Part shown: positions 39,318-47,797 of the stretch, one piece after another | Layout: each line of letters opens with the position of its first letter | Position numbering within the stretch: position 1 is the first letter of the stretch | Origin: JAVVEG01 sp032251455 | Lineage (GTDB): Bacteria > Pseudomonadota > Gammaproteobacteria > Pseudomonadales > Pseudohongiellaceae | Assembly (NCBI GenBank): GCA_032251455.1 | Contig: JAVVEG010000001.1 | Span: 1-64,000, forward strand | Direction of reading: 5' to 3' | DNA: 64,000 bases | Position numbers and translations under genes: made by a program | Notes under the pieces: model-generated | Databases searched by the model: none | The model's input: the letters and a program-made list of their open reading frames with translations, nothing else | Told to the model about the DNA's origin: nothing

Positions 39318-39758
39318 ATGAAGGAAAGTCAGGGCAGTCTTGCGAACGATCTTGTGTTTATGCGTCCGGGACACTGTGCCGGCGACCTTGTCCAGGCCTC
39401 ACAATGGAAGCTACTGCATGAATCGGTGGGAAAAGTGGAAGTGGATGCTCACATTCCTGCACATTTGCTGAATCCTCGGCAGCAACTGTTCGGTGGTTTT
39501 ACCGGCACCTATGTCGATATGATTTCTATCTATACAGCGCGAACACTGTATCCTGATCAGGCTGATTTCTGGGTGTCGACGGTCAATATGCGTATTGATT
39601 ATCTGGAGCCCGTCTGGGGGCCGCGGGTCAGATTGCGCGGAGAGCTGATCAAGCAGGGCAAATCCACTGTGCTGGTGGCCACTCATTTTCTGGACAGGGA
39701 TGGCAACATACTGGTCTATGCCATCGCGACCCTGCGCATGCTGGCAAAGCAAGAGTAA
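39318..39758 (+). CDS. Hotdog-fold thioesterase, PaaI-like
   Basis: A 146-residue single hotdog domain. The central helix region is represented by NPRQQLFGGFTGTYVDMISI, followed by the strand VSTVNMRIDYLEPVWGPRVRL and the C-terminal strand pair. Such enzymes hydrolyse acyl-CoA thioesters. ATG 39318 is preferred over GTG 39303, with AAGG just upstream. The gene directly follows the acyl-CoA ligase and is probably cotranscribed; it could release or recycle CoA from its products. The acyl chain is unknown. Confidence 0.85.
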   Translation: MKESQGSLANDLVFMRPGHCAGDLVQASQWKLLHESVGKVEVDAHIPAHLLNPRQQLFGGFTGTYVDMISIYTARTLYPDQADFWVSTVNMRIDYLEPVWGPRVRLRGELIKQGKSTVLVATHFLDRDGNILVYAIATLRMLAKQE

Positions 39759-39788
39759 AGAGAGAGGTGACACTTCCTTGTGTCAGGT

Positions 39789-41003
39789 TTACGCCGCCTT
39801 TGAGCTGACCCTTGGCAACAACCGCACTGTTTTGACCAGAGGCAGCATGATGGTAACAAACAGGATTACCAAAGCCATGCCCAGCAGGTTGAGGGTCAAA
39901 GCCATGCCATATTGTTCTGTCAGGTAACCCACAAGAGGACCGGTCAGAATAAAGCCGAAGCGAAACAGCAGGCTGGTCAGGGAGTTGGCCGTGGCCCTGA
40001 AACTTCCTGGTACCCTGTTATTCAATGCGTTGACCAGAATCACCTGATAGAGGCCACGGCAGAAGAACAGGCTGAAGCAAAGCACAATACCAAACCAGCC
40101 GCCCAGCCAGGCCATACCGAAATGTCCGAAAATCGGTAATACACCTATCAGTAGCAGCGCAAAGGCCGCCCCCTTTTTTCGTTCCAGCGCATAGGCGAAT
40201 CTGTTGGCCATGCCCACGGTCACACTCTGCGCAAACCAGAGAATGCCGAACAGTCCCAGAGAAATACCCACATTTTCCCAATAAGCCTGAATCAACCAGG
40301 CTACATGGAAAGTGGCCAGATTGTAGACTGGAATAGCAATGAAAACCTGACGCAGCAGTTTGTCTTTCAACAGTAAATGCGTATAAATTGTTTTCAGGCT
40401 CAGCAGCTGTTCCGTCTCCTGGCCAGAGAGACGTGGCGGTTCAACCAGCATCAAGGCCAGTAACAGACAGACCCAGGCGACCAGGGACTGTATCAAGACC
40501 ATGAGTTCGAATGACCACAATGCCAACAAGCCACCCAGCAAGGCCCCCAGTCCTTCGGCCATGGAGCGGGTAAACCCCATTTGGGCGAGACTGTTGCCGT
40601 GTTCCTGTTCCTTCTGTGCCAGGGCATTTTCCGTATCCAGCAACAAGGCCAGATCAGCACCCGAGAGCATGCTCATGGCAACCCCGAGGGTTATCTCGAA
40701 CAGCATCAACTCCCAGAAACCTTCAGCAAAGTTGAGCCAGAAATAACCCAGGCCATGCGCTGCACTGCCAATCAACAAGACCAACCGTCGCCCCATGAGA
40801 TCAGCAAGATAACCAGAGGGTGCTTCGAGCAGAACGATGCTTGCTGCGAAGATGGCCTGCAGGTAAAAAATCTCTGTCAGTGTCAGGCCTTTTGCTCGAA
40901 AAAAAGGCACAATAACTGGAACGATCAGCATAAACGTATGAAAGAATGTCAATGCATGGATTATTTTTATATTTCTTTGCAGTTTTCTGGACACAATAGT
41001 CAC
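39789..41003 (-). CDS. MFS transporter
   Basis: A 404-residue permease of the major facilitator superfamily with about twelve membrane segments. The loop 2-3 signature is GYLADLMGRR, a good match to MFS motif A. The start is GTG 41003 with AGGG upstream. The neighbours do not show what is exported: it converges with the thioesterase gene, 30 bases away, and is separated from the upstream hydrolase by a strong terminator, so it has its own promoter. No substrate is assigned. Confidence 0.88.
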   Translation of the reverse strand: MTIVSRKLQRNIKIIHALTFFHTFMLIVPVIVPFFRAKGLTLTEIFYLQAIFAASIVLLEAPSGYLADLMGRRLVLLIGSAAHGLGYFWLNFAEGFWELMLFEITLGVAMSMLSGADLALLLDTENALAQKEQEHGNSLAQMGFTRSMAEGLGALLGGLLALWSFELMVLIQSLVAWVCLLLALMLVEPPRLSGQETEQLLSLKTIYTHLLLKDKLLRQVFIAIPVYNLATFHVAWLIQAYWENVGISLGLFGILWFAQSVTVGMANRFAYALERKKGAAFALLLIGVLPIFGHFGMAWLGGWFGIVLCFSLFFCRGLYQVILVNALNNRVPGSFRATANSLTSLLFRFGFILTGPLVGYLTEQYGMALTLNLLGMALVILFVTIMLPLVKTVRLLPRVSSKAA

Positions 41004-41055
41004 CCTGTACCCTGACCTAGCGAGTCAGAATATTTTAAAAATCTGGCATAAAAAA

Positions 41056-41092
41056 AAGGGCCTCCGAATTCCTGTGGAATCTGGAGGCCCTT
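41056..41092 (-). terminator. Intrinsic terminator (leftward)
   Basis: Perfect 10-bp arms AAGGGCCTCC (41056-41065) and GGAGGCCCTT (41083-41092), extended inward by a near-perfect GAATTCC/GGAATC pairing with one bulge. On the minus strand the hairpin is followed by eight T (41057 down to 41050), so it acts on leftward transcripts, presumably those from the alpha/beta hydrolase gene. It insulates the MFS gene. Confidence 0.88.
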
Positions 41093-41370
41093 GCTTTGGT
41101 TGATTACTGAAGCAAAGTCTGTTTGGTCAGTAATTACATCCGGAGCACCCTCCGCCACAAAAATTCCGTCATTGTCCACAGCACATGCAGGCATTGACGG
41201 CTGTTGGCAACAGCGGTCCGTACCTTCATGGTGGTCAGCGCGAAATTTGTAGAGATGGAAATGCTCATGGTCTGATGCTCATTCATCAAGATAAAACAGA
41301 GCGCGAATTTTATGCCGATTTTTACAGAAGTCAATCGACAATTGGAGAATCCAGCATTAAAAACTGCTGG
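41093..41370 (-). other. Long leftward 3' region with a cryptic Cys-rich frame
   Basis: These 278 bases lie between the hydrolase stop and the terminator and are transcribed leftward if the hydrolase message reads through. An ATG-led minus frame (41268 down to 41137) encodes 44 unremarkable residues starting MSISISTNFALTTMKVRT. In the +1 shifted frame, the stretch 41186-41128 reads NACMCCGQ, a TGA, then RNFCGGGCSGCNY and stop: six cysteines in 20 codons. No start codon serves that frame directly. It could be a frame-broken small peptide gene, a 3' UTR or a small RNA; I do not call a gene. Confidence 0.3.
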
Positions 41371-42054
41371 TCATTTGGTCAGCGAATCGAGCCAGGGGGT
41401 CAGTTCATCCCAGTTCAACGGGAATACATGGTTGGCGCCGGGAACCAGGGCGGCATCGACCTTGGCGCCAGCCTTGATCAGTTGCTCGCGCAGGGCAGGA
41501 AGTTGTTGATGCCAGCGCAAAAAATCCTGCTCACCAATACGGATGAACATGGGTAATTGTTTCATATCCTGCAAGACATCAGGGTTTTTCAATATACCAG
41601 GTACTGCCACCACGCCCAGAAACTGCTCAGGGTCGCGGGCAGCAATTTCTATGGCCGAACTGCCACCATTGGAAACTCCGACCAGCAGGGATTTGCCGGG
41701 ACTGATTTGCTGGTTTTTCTGCAGCTCAGTGATGACCTGGGGAATGGCGCGGGCATTGTCACCAAAGAACGCCTTGTCATCCGGAGATACCGGCACGCCG
41801 ATGGCCCAGCCTTGATTGGCCAGCTCATGGCCCAGCCAGAACTGAGCACGGGCAATGTATTCATTGGCGACTCCACCGGAAATCAGCACGCAGAGCGGCC
41901 ACGGACCTTCGCCGTGATCCTTGGGATAGAACAGGAACACCTTTACCTGACTGCCATCGTGCAGGGTAACAATCTGCTCATTGGCCAGTGCCTCAGCAGG
42001 CAAAAGCAGAACGAGCAGCAACAGGGATGTCAGCAATCTGTGAGCCAGGTTCAT
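41371..42054 (-). CDS. Secreted alpha/beta hydrolase
   Basis: A 227-residue protein with a signal peptide (LLTSLLLLVLLLPAEALA). The nucleophile elbow is VGVSNGGSSA, followed by an aspartate region (FIRIGEQDFLRWHQQ) and a late histidine (GANHVFPLNWDEL), consistent with a Ser-Asp-His triad. The fold is of the dienelactone hydrolase/prolyl-oligopeptidase-like type. The substrate is unknown. It stands as a single gene with a terminator about 280 bases downstream. Confidence 0.85.
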   Translation of the reverse strand: MNLAHRLLTSLLLLVLLLPAEALANEQIVTLHDGSQVKVFLFYPKDHGEGPWPLCVLISGGVANEYIARAQFWLGHELANQGWAIGVPVSPDDKAFFGDNARAIPQVITELQKNQQISPGKSLLVGVSNGGSSAIEIAARDPEQFLGVVAVPGILKNPDVLQDMKQLPMFIRIGEQDFLRWHQQLPALREQLIKAGAKVDAALVPGANHVFPLNWDELTPWLDSLTK

Positions 42055-42225
42055 ATCATATCGATCAGGACAGCTGTCCTTTCCCCCCTACGGGTGAATG
42101 TTCCAAAGTTCTCCGAGTCGGAACTTACGGTACGGGGTGGAGTCTACCAGAATTCAGTTTATTGATAATACAAAATCGGTGGAGCGAATACCTGAACTGG
42201 ACGACTGAATAGGCGGATGTCGGGT

Positions 42226-42603
42226 TTACAGGCCAATGACCTCAATCCGCTCATTGGCCGACACCTGCACCTGGATACCGTCCACGGTGGTGAAGCTTCT
42301 TGTTGCAAACTGTTTGCGCGGAACCCGGTACACCAGGGGTTCGCTCCCGTTGTCCCGGTAAAGCAGCACCGTCAGCTCCTGCTGTTCGGCCTGCCATTGC
42401 CAGGCATAGATGAGGCTGCTGACGGCAATGATGACCAGTACCAGCAACCAGGCCTGGAAACGGCGGCTTGAATCCGTTTTGGTGTGCTCGGGATTCGGCC
42501 TGTTGGGGTGTGCAGCAGCCCGTTGTTCTGCCAGTTTGCGTTTTTGCAGATAGACCACGGCTATGATGATGACCGCAAGGGTTAGTAGTAATTTGCTCAG
42601 CAT
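42226..42603 (-). CDS. Small membrane protein of unknown function
   Basis: A 125-residue protein with an N-terminal helix (LLLTLAVIIIAVVYLQ), a basic-polar loop and a second helix (WLLVLVIIAVSSLIYAW), followed by about 60 periplasm- or cytoplasm-exposed residues. ATG 42603 is the only start that gives this arrangement, though no good Shine-Dalgarno precedes it; longer upstream frames add a non-hydrophobic extension. I do not recognise the family. It is divergent from the quinone-oxidoreductase-like gene. Confidence 0.6.
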   Translation of the reverse strand: MLSKLLLTLAVIIIAVVYLQKRKLAEQRAAAHPNRPNPEHTKTDSSRRFQAWLLVLVIIAVSSLIYAWQWQAEQQELTVLLYRDNGSEPLVYRVPRKQFATRSFTTVDGIQVQVSANERIEVIGL

Positions 42604-42744
42604 AGGAGGATACCCTGGTTTCTGTTCAGCCTGTTTCTGGAGGCATCTTAACAGTCTGCCTCCGGCCTGATCCAGCAGGTGCGCAGTTGGAGCCGGAAGT
42701 GTCATAATGCACAGCATGCCTGGATAATCAAAGGAGAAAAGTAA

Positions 42745-43770
42745 ATGAAAGCAGTCGGTGTCTACAATTCCCTGCCAATTGGCAAGGAGAACTCTTTGCA
42801 GGATGTGGAGATTGCCTCACCTGAACCCGGGCCAGGTGAGCTGCTGGTCAAGGTGTATGCGGTGTCAGTGAATCCGGTGGATGCCAAGATCCGTATGGCG
42901 GCGGGCAGCAATCTGGCACAGCCGCGGATTCTGGGCTGGGATTGTGCGGGAGTGGTGCAGGCGGTCGGTGCCGGGTGCCAGCGTTTCAAGGCGGGAGATG
43001 AGGTCTATTATGCCGGAGATGTCACCCGGGCGGGGTGCAACAGTGAGCTGCATCTGGTTGATGAGCGTATTGTTGGGCGTAAACCGGTCAGTCTGAGTTT
43101 CGAAGACGCGGCAGCGATGCCATTGACAACGATCACTGCCTGGGAGTCCTTGTTTGAGAGGATGCATATTGAGCAGAATCCGGCTGCCAACAAAGGACGC
43201 ACCCTGTTGATTATCGGGGCTGCCGGAGGGGTTGGCTCCATTGCCATCCAGCTGGCAAAGGAAGTGGCTGGTTTGACAGTCATCGCGACAGCTTCGCGAC
43301 CGGAAACCGTGCAATGGTGTCGTGAGCTGGGTGCTGATCATGTCATCAATCACAAACAGACCTTGAGTGATGAGCTGAAGGCATTGGGCATCGAAGGGGT
43401 TGATGATATTTTCTGTTTGTCCGGAACAGCGCAACACTGGCATGCAATGGCGGATATCATCAAGCCCCAGGGCAGTATCTGTCTGATCGTAGATTCGGAA
43501 AACAACCAGCCCCTGAATATCAATCTGTTCAAACCCAAGAGTGTCGGTATTGTCTGGGAATTCATGTTTACCCGCGCCCGCTTCGCAACGCACGATATGG
43601 CAGCCCAGGGCGCATTGCTGGATGCAGCAGCAGCCTTGTTCGAAAAGGGCATTTTGCGACATACCCGAACAGAGCATATGCGACCCATGAATGCCGAGAA
43701 CCTGCGCAAGGCTCATGCCCGCATGGAAAGCGGTACGATGATTGGCAAACTGGTGTTATCGATGGAATGA
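42745..43770 (+). CDS. Zinc-type alcohol dehydrogenase-like / quinone oxidoreductase family (MDR)
   Basis: A 341-residue member of the medium-chain dehydrogenase/reductase superfamily. The N-terminal GroES-like half has SVNPVDAKIR and GWDCAGVVQAVG, and the Rossmann half has the glycine motif IIGAAGGVGSIAIQLAK. The catalytic zinc ligands of true ADHs are not present, which places it near the quinone oxidoreductase or ZADH subgroup. Such enzymes reduce quinones or alpha,beta-unsaturated carbonyls with NADPH. AAGGAG is found about 10 bases upstream of ATG 42745. A small membrane protein gene follows on the same strand 54 bases later. Confidence 0.9.
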   Translation: MKAVGVYNSLPIGKENSLQDVEIASPEPGPGELLVKVYAVSVNPVDAKIRMAAGSNLAQPRILGWDCAGVVQAVGAGCQRFKAGDEVYYAGDVTRAGCNSELHLVDERIVGRKPVSLSFEDAAAMPLTTITAWESLFERMHIEQNPAANKGRTLLIIGAAGGVGSIAIQLAKEVAGLTVIATASRPETVQWCRELGADHVINHKQTLSDELKALGIEGVDDIFCLSGTAQHWHAMADIIKPQGSICLIVDSENNQPLNINLFKPKSVGIVWEFMFTRARFATHDMAAQGALLDAAAALFEKGILRHTRTEHMRPMNAENLRKAHARMESGTMIGKLVLSME

Positions 43771-43824
43771 GCAGTTGCCGGGCCCGGCAGCCCGGCAGAC
43801 AGCTGCGGGCTGGAGAGGCAAACC

Positions 43825-44091
43825 ATGCATAAACTCAAGAGTATTCTACAAATGTTACTGGCGGCTCTGTGTTTGCTGCTGGTTATTGCCACGGCCATCA
43901 ATCTGGGTAATATTCTGCTGCGGCCGGAATCGGTCTCGGTGGTCAATGCCCTGGTGGGTCAGTCCGTGCTCATCATCTGTTTTCTGGCCCTGGCCCGGAT
44001 ACTTTGGCGCAAGGGCTGGGCCGGCTTGCAGGCCGATAATCCGGATAAAAGCGATTCCCCGCCACAAAGCGAATCCACTGGTCATAAATGA
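43825..44091 (+). CDS. Small two-helix membrane protein
   Basis: An 88-residue protein with two predicted helices (MLLAALCLLLVIATAINLG and VGQSVLIICFLALARILW) and a polar, Ser/Pro-rich tail. GAGAGG lies five bases before ATG 43825, a good ribosome-binding site. No family was recognised. It is close enough to the MDR gene for shared transcription. Confidence 0.65.
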   Translation: MHKLKSILQMLLAALCLLLVIATAINLGNILLRPESVSVVNALVGQSVLIICFLALARILWRKGWAGLQADNPDKSDSPPQSESTGHK

Positions 44092-44109
44092 AGGGCTTAA
44101 ATGAGAGGT

Positions 44110-44138
44110 TTGGGCAGCACGCGTAATCAGGCTATAAT
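44110..44138 (+). promoter_or_regulatory. Sigma-70-like promoter of ribF
   Basis: TTGGGC (44110-44115), a 17-base spacer and a perfect TATAAT (44133-44138). The predicted start of transcription lies about 20 bases before the ribF ATG at 44169. The -35 box is weak but the -10 box and spacing are good. Confidence 0.6.
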
Positions 44139-44168
44139 CCCGCCTTTTTCAAGGCCAGGCCAGTAGCA

Positions 44169-45125
44169 ATGAAAGTCATTCATGACCCCGACGGCTTTCT
44201 GCAGCAGGAGAGCGGCTGTGTCGCCAGCATCGGTAAATTCGATGGTGTTCACAAAGGGCATCAGTTGATTTTGCAGCAACTGCGGGAAAAAGCCCTGGCG
44301 CTGCAGGTGCCCTCTGTGGTCATTGTCATAGAACCGCACCCGGAGGAGTTTTTCGCCTCCAGTCTGGCAACTTGCCCGGCCAGACTCAGTGAACCGGAAG
44401 AAAAACTGGCGCTTATTGCTGAACATGGCCTGGATTATGTATATCTGCTCCGTTTCGACCAGCAGTTAAGCCAGCTTTCGGCTGAACAGTATATTGAGCA
44501 GATTCTGGTGCAGGGTCTGGGCCTGCGTGCTCTGATCGTGGGCAATGATTTTCGTTTCGGGCACCAGCGCCGCGGGGATTTCGCCTTGCTGCAGCAGTAT
44601 GGCCAGCGCCATGGTTTTCAGGTGCTGGAAACAGCCAGCTATTTTGAATCAGGAGAGCGGGTCAGCAGTACCGGCGTCAGGGCTTGCCTGCAGGCGGGTG
44701 ATTTTGTCCGTGCCCAGGCCATGCTGGGCCGGCCATATGCTATCAGTGGCATTGTGGTCGCGGGCAAGAAGCTGGGCCGGGAACTTGGCTTTCCAACCTG
44801 CAATGTGCAATTGAATCGGCGTAATATCCCGCTGCATGGTGTCTATGCCTGCGAGGTCAGTCTGCAGCTGGAAAATGGCCAGCAGCGGCACCTTGAAGGC
44901 GCGGCCAATATTGGTTATCGACCGACGGTATCCTCAACACAGGAAGCCATACTGGAAGTGCATCTGCTGGATTTCAATGAAGACGTGTATGGCGCGCAGA
45001 TTACAGTTATTTTCAGGCAACGCATCCGTCAGGAAGTAAAATTTGAATCGGTAACAGAGCTGCAACGACAGATTGCCATCGATGTTGCACAGACCCGGGA
45101 TTTTTTTGCGCAAACGTCAACATGA
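44169..45125 (+). CDS. ribF: Bifunctional riboflavin kinase/FMN adenylyltransferase RibF
   Basis: A 318-residue enzyme that makes FMN and then FAD from riboflavin. The N-terminal FAD-synthetase half has the nucleotidyltransferase motif GKFDGVHKGHQ and the segment RVSSTGVRACLQAGD; the C-terminal flavokinase half has GRELGFPTCNV and later GVYACEVSL. Length is normal. In many Gammaproteobacteria ribF is followed by ileS and lspA before fkpB; here fkpB follows directly with a 37-base gap. It supplies flavin for enzymes such as the OYE nearby, though that is general. Confidence 0.96.
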   Translation: MKVIHDPDGFLQQESGCVASIGKFDGVHKGHQLILQQLREKALALQVPSVVIVIEPHPEEFFASSLATCPARLSEPEEKLALIAEHGLDYVYLLRFDQQLSQLSAEQYIEQILVQGLGLRALIVGNDFRFGHQRRGDFALLQQYGQRHGFQVLETASYFESGERVSSTGVRACLQAGDFVRAQAMLGRPYAISGIVVAGKKLGRELGFPTCNVQLNRRNIPLHGVYACEVSLQLENGQQRHLEGAANIGYRPTVSSTQEAILEVHLLDFNEDVYGAQITVIFRQRIRQEVKFESVTELQRQIAIDVAQTRDFFAQTST

Positions 45126-45162
45126 ACCGGTGCGGCAACACATCATTATGAGACTCGCTACT

Positions 45163-45675
45163 ATGCCTAAACAATCAGCAACTGAGCAATCTGTGCCGGT
45201 GTGTATCGATGCGGGAGCGCGGGTGACCCTGCATTTTTCCCTGGCCCTGCTGGATGGTTCTGTCATCGACTCCAATTATGATAAGGATGCGGCCAGTTTT
45301 GTGGTTGGGGACGGCAGCCTGTTGCCTGGCTTTGAGGCCTTGTTGCTGGGTAAGTCTGCCGGGGACCGGGTGCGGGCAACAATCCCTGCAGGGCAGGCCT
45401 TTGGCGAGGTCAATCCGGACAATATTCATTCCCTGCCACGCCAGCGTTTTGCCGGTCTGCTGGCCAATACCACGGACCCGCTGACAGCGGGCACTGTGCT
45501 TGCCTTTGCCGATGGCGGAGGCAATTCGATACCGGGAGTGATCGTCCGCGTTGATGAGGAAGTACTGGTGGTGGATTTCAATCACCCACTGGCAGGGCGG
45601 GATATCGTGTTTTCAGCGGATATTATTACTGTGATTCCCGCTGGTGTACAATCGCTCAAAGTCCAATCACGTTAA
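45163..45675 (+). CDS. fkpB: FKBP-type peptidyl-prolyl isomerase FkpB/SlpA-like
   Basis: A 170-residue PPIase with an FKBP core and the inserted IF domain typical of FkpB (SlpA): VTLHFSLALLDGSVIDSN at the start, GDGSLLPGFEALLLGKSAGD for the core, and the C-terminal DFNHPLAGRDIVF which is shared by SlyD/FkpB. No His-rich metal tail follows, so it is not SlyD. The start is uncertain between ATG 45148 and ATG 45163; the latter is used here. The preceding ribF and following ispH neighbours match the usual setting. Confidence 0.9.
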   Translation: MPKQSATEQSVPVCIDAGARVTLHFSLALLDGSVIDSNYDKDAASFVVGDGSLLPGFEALLLGKSAGDRVRATIPAGQAFGEVNPDNIHSLPRQRFAGLLANTTDPLTAGTVLAFADGGGNSIPGVIVRVDEEVLVVDFNHPLAGRDIVFSADIITVIPAGVQSLKVQSR

Positions 45676-45709
45676 GCTGTCATGCAGCATCACAGCGGAA
45701 GAGTTCATT

Positions 45710-46708
45710 ATGCAAACTGATCGCAGCGCCGCTATCCCCCTTGCCCGGGAAGCCCAGATCAAGCTGGCCAATCCCAGGGGGTTTTGTGCCGGCGTGGACC
45801 GGGCGATTGATATCGTCAATCGGGCCCTGGAAATCTATGGACCGCCGGTGTATGTACGGCATGAAGTGGTGCATAACAAGTTTGTCGTTGATGAGCTGCG
45901 TCAGCGTGGCGCTGTGTTTGTCGAAGAGCTGGATGAGATTCCGGCCATCGATGCGCAGGGACGCGAACCCATCGTCATCTTCAGTGCCCACGGGGTGGCG
46001 CTGTCCGTAAAGCAGGAGGCCACTACCCGCCGGTTCAAGGTGTTTGATGCGACCTGCCCGCTGGTGACCAAGGTGCATTTGGAGGTAAGTCGCTACAGTG
46101 CCGAGGGACGTGAATGTATCCTCATCGGTCATGCTGCCCACCCGGAAGTGGAAGGCACCATGGGGCAATATGATACCCGTAACGGGGGCCAGATGTACCT
46201 GATAGAGTCGGAAGATGATGTGGCCCTGCTTCAGGTCAGGCGGCCGGACCAGTTGTCTTATGTCACGCAGACCACACTGTCCATGGATGATACCGCCAGA
46301 ATCATCGATGCCTTGCGGGCCCGGTTTCCTGCCATAGAGGGGCCACGCAAAAAGGATATCTGTTACGCCACCCAGAACAGACAGGACGCGGTCAAGCAGC
46401 TGGCCCTCGAATGTGAACTGCTGCTGGTGGTAGGCTCTCCCAACAGTTCCAATTCCAACCGGCTGAAAGAGCTGGCTGAGCGCATGGGCTGTGAAGCCCA
46501 TTTGATTGACAGTGTCGAGGAGCTGCAGGCTGAATGGCTTGCCGGGAAAACCCGGTTTGGTGTCACCGCCGGCGCTTCAGCTCCCGAGGTGCTGGTGCAG
46601 CAGGTTGTGTGCAGATTGCGCGAACTATGCGGTCAGGAACCACAGGAAGTCAGTGGTGTCGAGGAGCATGTGGTTTTCAGCATGCCGCGGGAATTGCGCC
46701 GGGCATGA
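45710..46708 (+). CDS. ispH: 4-Hydroxy-3-methylbut-2-enyl diphosphate reductase IspH
   Basis: A 332-residue iron-sulfur enzyme that performs the last step of the MEP pathway, making IPP and DMAPP. All three cluster cysteines are present: NPRGFCAGV, DATCPLV and ICYATQNRQ. The substrate motif VVGSPNSSNSNRL is intact. ATG 45710 begins just before the usual N-terminus, with GGAAGAG upstream; a longer frame from 45644 is not needed. It is probably cotranscribed with ribF and fkpB. Confidence 0.97.
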   Translation: MQTDRSAAIPLAREAQIKLANPRGFCAGVDRAIDIVNRALEIYGPPVYVRHEVVHNKFVVDELRQRGAVFVEELDEIPAIDAQGREPIVIFSAHGVALSVKQEATTRRFKVFDATCPLVTKVHLEVSRYSAEGRECILIGHAAHPEVEGTMGQYDTRNGGQMYLIESEDDVALLQVRRPDQLSYVTQTTLSMDDTARIIDALRARFPAIEGPRKKDICYATQNRQDAVKQLALECELLLVVGSPNSSNSNRLKELAERMGCEAHLIDSVEELQAEWLAGKTRFGVTAGASAPEVLVQQVVCRLRELCGQEPQEVSGVEEHVVFSMPRELRRA

Positions 46709-46742
46709 GCTTGCAGCAGATTGCCAGGCTGCTGTCCAGGAA

Positions 46743-47741
46743 CTATAGCCCCTCAGCCCTGTCCTGGGCGCGGGCGCCGGAGAGAATGCCTTCCAAGGCA
46801 TAATTCCCCTCATGACAGGCATATTCAAAGATCGGGTCTTCACTGCGGGTGTAGTTGATGACAGCGGTCCATGGGCTTGTCCAGGTGCTCGCATCCTCCA
46901 GGGTAAATTCATAGCGCAATACATCCTCGGCAACACGGGTATATCTTTCCGTGAACAGTCTGTTGGCCCCAGCGCCAAGGAATTCACTTTTCGGGGAAAA
47001 ATTGCGGGTTTCCACCACCAGGGTGTCCCCTTCCCACCAACCTCTGGAATCGCCATGCCAGAGGCGAATGCTGTCGGCAATGGGTGGTTTGTCCTGCAGG
47101 GGGATGATACGCACATCGTGAATCATCTCCTGGACTATGGCGACGGTATGCTTGCTTTGTACGATCTGGTAATAGCTGTTGTAGCCGGCAAGAATATAGG
47201 GCATGCCATAGGTGATACAGCGTTCCTGCAGAGGCAGGTCAAGATAGGAATCCGGCCGGTCACGACGTGAGGCGGGTCGTTGCGCCATGCGTTGCTGAGC
47301 CTCTTGCGTGAATGCAGGCAATCTGCCATTGGCAGGGTCGACAATCAGTGAGGTCCGGTTTTCCAGTTCGCGCTGAACCATCCAGGATTGGTCATAATTG
47401 CCGGTTGAAGGGTCATACGAGGTGATTTCCCCAGCCAGAACTGCGCCCAGAAAACCATCGCCGAACAGGGCGTCGCCATCGGTTTCGGCTATTTCCTGTG
47501 CTTTGGTCTGCAGGCGGGCAAATTCCTCGGCCGACAGTTGTTGCCGGTCGGCAAACACTTCAGGGCGTTGCAGAGGTGTGATGCTGTTGTTGGCCCAGAC
47601 ACCCTGAAAGTCGGGATGTCCATCGATGGTCCTGGGTAATACCCAGTCTGGGTTCTGAGCATGGGCGGCAGTGACAAGGCCAAGGGTCAGCAGCAAGCCG
47701 AAAAGACCTGTTTTTTTTGTCTGCCTGGAATGTGTCAGCAT
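46743..47741 (-). CDS. Secreted protein of an unnamed family, paralogue A
   Basis: A 332-residue protein with a signal peptide (LFGLLLTLGLVTAAHAQ). It shares motifs with the two genes upstream on the same strand: an N-terminal block PRTIDGHPDFQGVWANN, a central GWWEGDTLVVETRNF and a C-terminal FEYACHEGNYALEGIL. I cannot name the family. It has no clear catalytic motif. The start ATG 47741 begins the signal peptide; an alternative TTG 47801 overlaps the neighbour's stop and adds a stretch of LNR-like repeats without signal character. The three copies, two esterase-like genes and an amidase form a leftward run that may be involved in uptake or breakdown of an external compound. Confidence 0.7.
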   Translation of the reverse strand: MLTHSRQTKKTGLFGLLLTLGLVTAAHAQNPDWVLPRTIDGHPDFQGVWANNSITPLQRPEVFADRQQLSAEEFARLQTKAQEIAETDGDALFGDGFLGAVLAGEITSYDPSTGNYDQSWMVQRELENRTSLIVDPANGRLPAFTQEAQQRMAQRPASRRDRPDSYLDLPLQERCITYGMPYILAGYNSYYQIVQSKHTVAIVQEMIHDVRIIPLQDKPPIADSIRLWHGDSRGWWEGDTLVVETRNFSPKSEFLGAGANRLFTERYTRVAEDVLRYEFTLEDASTWTSPWTAVINYTRSEDPIFEYACHEGNYALEGILSGARAQDRAEGL

Positions 47742-47797
47742 GATGTTCTCTGCCTCTCGGTTTAAGGTCCGGTTCAAGGTCCGGCTCAAGTTAGGGC

